From assembly GCA_002407645.1 (NCBI GenBank), contig DHNU01000003.1:1-8666 (forward strand): DNA of 8,666 nt, written 5' to 3'. The translations under genes were made by a program, and so were the position numbers. The notes beneath the pieces were generated by a model, which had not been told where the DNA came from, made no database searches, and was given only the letters and a program-made list of their open reading frames with translations. This DNA is from Ruminococcaceae bacterium UBA5408. GTDB taxonomy: Bacteria > Bacillota > Clostridia > Oscillospirales > Acutalibacteraceae. Positions 6,882-8,666 of this stretch are shown one piece after another (positions within the stretch are counted from its first letter, which is position 1; every line of letters begins with the position of its first letter).

Positions 6882-8123
6882 TTAACCTGCGGATATTATA
6901 CTGTACATATCGAACATAGGAATAATAATGGAAATTACAACAGTACCGACAATAAGTGCGATAAAAATAGTCATTGCAGGTTCGAGTATGCTTGTTAAAT
7001 GTTTGGTTTTCTCTTCGGTTTGAATTTCGTAAAGAGACGCCATTTTATCCAAGGTTTCATTAAGCATACCTGATTTTTCCCCTACTTGTATCATTGAAAC
7101 GAGCAGTGAGTCAAAAACTTCATATTTTGACATTGAAGAATTTATTGATGCTCCCATTTTGACTTCGGTTATTATCTTAGATAATTGATTTTTATAGTAT
7201 TTATTGGGAATTACATCTCGTGAAATTTCAAGCGACTTTACAATTTCCACTCCGGATTCTATAAGAGATGACATAATCCTGCAAAAACGAGCGGTGTAAG
7301 ATTTTTTAAGTAAAGTACCTATTGCGGGAATTTTAAGTAACAGCTTGTCCGTTTCTTCAGCAAAAGCTCTATTCTTTAGTTTAATAATTTTATATCCGAA
7401 TATTATTACAAATATGAAAAATAGTATCAAATACCATTTATGTACTATGAATGTTGAGATAGACATAATAAATACTGTAATTCCGGGAAGTTCTGCTCCA
7501 AACTGACTGAAAATAGAAGCAAAATTCGGCAGTACGAATGAATTCATTATTGCCATCAAAAACATCGTTAAAATAAGCAGAAAAACAGGATATCCCATAG
7601 CTCCTTTGATTTTTGTACTAAGCCGTATTTCTTTTTCCAAAATTTTTGCCGCGCGTTCAAAAGCAATTTCAAGTCGGCCGTTGGCTTCGCCCGAATTTAT
7701 AATGTTAACTGTAATTTTTGAAAATACTTTAAACTTATCCATAGATTCTGATAAGGGCATTCCGGTGTGTAAATCTTTATTCATTTCGGTAAGTATTTGT
7801 TTCACTTTCTTATCTTTTTCGCCGTCAATCAGAACGCCCATTGCAATGGGCAGAGATACCCCTGCTTTCATCATAATGCTCATTTGGTTAAGTATAGTAA
7901 GAAGCTTTTTCTTGTTTATTTTTATTCTATGGATATCTTTTTCGAAAACATCTGTTTCCCAAATAGATTTTTGCTCGCATTGATTTTCAGTATTTTCCAA
8001 GAGTTCAACTGCAGTCAAACCCTCGTTTTGAAGATGTAAAATTGCATCCGCTTTACTTTCTGCATTAATAAATCCGCAGGACTTTTTGTTTTTTAAATTG
8101 ACAGCCGTATATTGGTATTTCAA
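6882..8123 (-). CDS. pilC: Type IV pilus inner-membrane platform protein PilC (T2SS F family)
   Basis: Polytopic membrane protein forming the platform on which pilus assembly and retraction ATPases act. It has 413 residues, the usual length. Two T2SSF domains are visible. The first is near 73-200, with MMKAGVSLPIAM (84-95) and GEANGRLEIAFERAA (145-159). The second is near 275-400, with LIESGVEIVKSLEI (287-300) and GEKSGMLNETLDKMA (348-362). Membrane helices lie at about 177-198, 229-247 and 379-405, and ILEPAMT (379-385) precedes the last one. The start is TTG (8121-8123) with GAGGGG (8130-8135) 6 bases upstream; this ribosome site directly abuts the pilT stop codon, so translation is probably coupled. 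pilC is the last gene of its strand run: no prepilin follows, and the next gene is convergent. Confidence 0.94.
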   Translation of the reverse strand: MKYQYTAVNLKNKKSCGFINAESKADAILHLQNEGLTAVELLENTENQCEQKSIWETDVFEKDIHRIKINKKKLLTILNQMSIMMKAGVSLPIAMGVLIDGEKDKKVKQILTEMNKDLHTGMPLSESMDKFKVFSKITVNIINSGEANGRLEIAFERAAKILEKEIRLSTKIKGAMGYPVFLLILTMFLMAIMNSFVLPNFASIFSQFGAELPGITVFIMSISTFIVHKWYLILFFIFVIIFGYKIIKLKNRAFAEETDKLLLKIPAIGTLLKKSYTARFCRIMSSLIESGVEIVKSLEISRDVIPNKYYKNQLSKIITEVKMGASINSSMSKYEVFDSLLVSMIQVGEKSGMLNETLDKMASLYEIQTEEKTKHLTSILEPAMTIFIALIVGTVVISIIIPMFDMYSIISAG

Positions 8124-8135
8124 TTTAATCCCCTC

Positions 8136-8666
8136 TTAAAAGTTATTGTATTCATCTGCGGTTGCTTTGGTAATTAATCCTCGGTCGAGCAGATTTTCGA
8201 TACTCCTTTCGAGAGTAATCATACCCTGGTTTACCCCTGTTTGAATAGACTGGCTAATATTTGCGGTTTTACCTTCCCTTATTAAATTACTTATTGCAAA
8301 ATTAACAAACATCGTTTCAAAAGCGGGGATTCGTCCTTTTCCGTCAGAAGTAGGTAGAAGCCGCTGTGAAATTACGCTTTTAAGTACGAGCGAAAGTTGA
8401 GACCGTATTTGCTGTTGCTGCTGAGGTGGAAAAACATCTATTAGTCTGTCTATTGTTTTTGAAGCTCCGATAGTGTGAAGAGTTGAAAGCACAAGATGAC
8501 CGGTTTCTGCGGCGGTTATTGCAACTGCGATTGATTCAAGGTCGCGCATTTCGCCTACAAGTATTATATCAGGGTCTTCTCGAAGAGCGGCTTTTAAAGC
8601 TTTTGCATACGAACTGCTGTGCGTTCCGATTTCTCTTTGACTTATTATGCAGTTTATGGGTTTGTG
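8136..8666 (-). CDS. pilT: Type IV pilus retraction ATPase PilT, C-terminal half (5' end beyond window)
   Basis: Hexameric cytoplasmic ATPase that powers pilus depolymerisation and twitching. Only the last 176 residues are visible, about half of a usual PilT of roughly 350; the N-terminal domain and Walker A lie past position 8666. Visible are the Asp-box region ISQREIGTHSSSYAKALKAAL, the Walker B segment DPDIILVGEMRD, the TAAETGHL stretch and the His box STLHT. Beyond these come TIDRLIDVFPPQQQQQIRSQL, QRLLPTSDGKGRIPAFE and GMITLE. The DVFPP-QQQ-QIR and AI-NLIREGK blocks mark it as PilT and not the assembly ATPase PilB or GspE. The AIRNLIRE motif, needed for retraction in Pseudomonas, reads AISNLIRE here, with Arg replaced by Ser. 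The gene is followed 12 bases later by pilC. An internal ATG near 8549 is not a real start, since the frame stays open to the window edge. Confidence 0.92.
   Translation of the reverse strand, partial: HKPINCIISQREIGTHSSSYAKALKAALREDPDIILVGEMRDLESIAVAITAAETGHLVLSTLHTIGASKTIDRLIDVFPPQQQQQIRSQLSLVLKSVISQRLLPTSDGKGRIPAFETMFVNFAISNLIREGKTANISQSIQTGVNQGMITLERSIENLLDRGLITKATADEYNNF

Noticed and set aside
7606..7983. A 125-codon plus-strand frame
   Set aside because: Antisense shadow of pilC; hydrophobicity mirrors the codons of the real gene.
8136..8549. Assignment as a complete small protein or as GspE/PilB
   Set aside because: The frame is open to the window edge and the sequence carries PilT-specific blocks, so it is a truncated PilT.

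Overview
The window looks like chromosomal DNA from a strictly anaerobic, low-GC Gram-positive bacterium. It most resembles Clostridia, possibly the Ruminococcaceae/Oscillospiraceae group; this is inferred from gene content and style, not from a search. Supporting signs are strong AGGAG/GGGG-type Shine-Dalgarno sites, two well-supported TTG starts, a two-iron superoxide reductase, a cobalt- or manganese-type phosphoglycerate mutase in a glycolytic operon, and Gram-positive type IV pilus genes.

Layout from left to right. (1) Positions 1-1592, minus strand: a lipoprotein peptide-binding component of an ABC importer, missing only its last residues at the window edge. (2) Positions 1593-1796: a divergent promoter region holding promoters for both flanking genes and an AT-rich 19-bp inverted repeat. 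(3) Positions 1797-2186, plus strand: desulfoferrodoxin (superoxide reductase). It is followed by a hairpin terminator shared with the convergent glycolytic operon. (4) Positions 2304-6512, minus strand: trmL, then pgk, tpiA and gpmI. A strong sigma-A-like promoter lies just ahead of pgk, and a perfect 12-bp hairpin sits between pgk and tpiA. (5) Positions 6637-6819, plus strand: a 60-residue, very basic protein with a glycine-zipper segment, ending in a hairpin terminator. (6) Positions 6882-8666, minus strand: pilC, preceded by the C-terminal half of pilT, tightly coupled.

The three glycolytic enzymes catalyse nearly consecutive steps of lower glycolysis: triose phosphate interconversion, 1,3-bisphosphoglycerate to 3-phosphoglycerate, and 3- to 2-phosphoglycerate. 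Glyceraldehyde-3-phosphate dehydrogenase and enolase are not in the window. PilT (retraction ATPase) and PilC (inner-membrane platform) belong to one machine.

Most of the window is ordinary core and housekeeping sequence. I found no CRISPR array, tRNA, rRNA, insertion sequence or phage gene, and no convincing undescribed multi-gene system. No stretch longer than about 300 bases lacks a gene. The points most worth a second look are the small glycine-zipper protein with two competing starts, the pgk-tpiA intercistronic hairpin, the palindrome upstream of the superoxide reductase, and two residue substitutions (Glu to Asp in superoxide reductase, Arg to Ser in the PilT AIRNLIRE motif).
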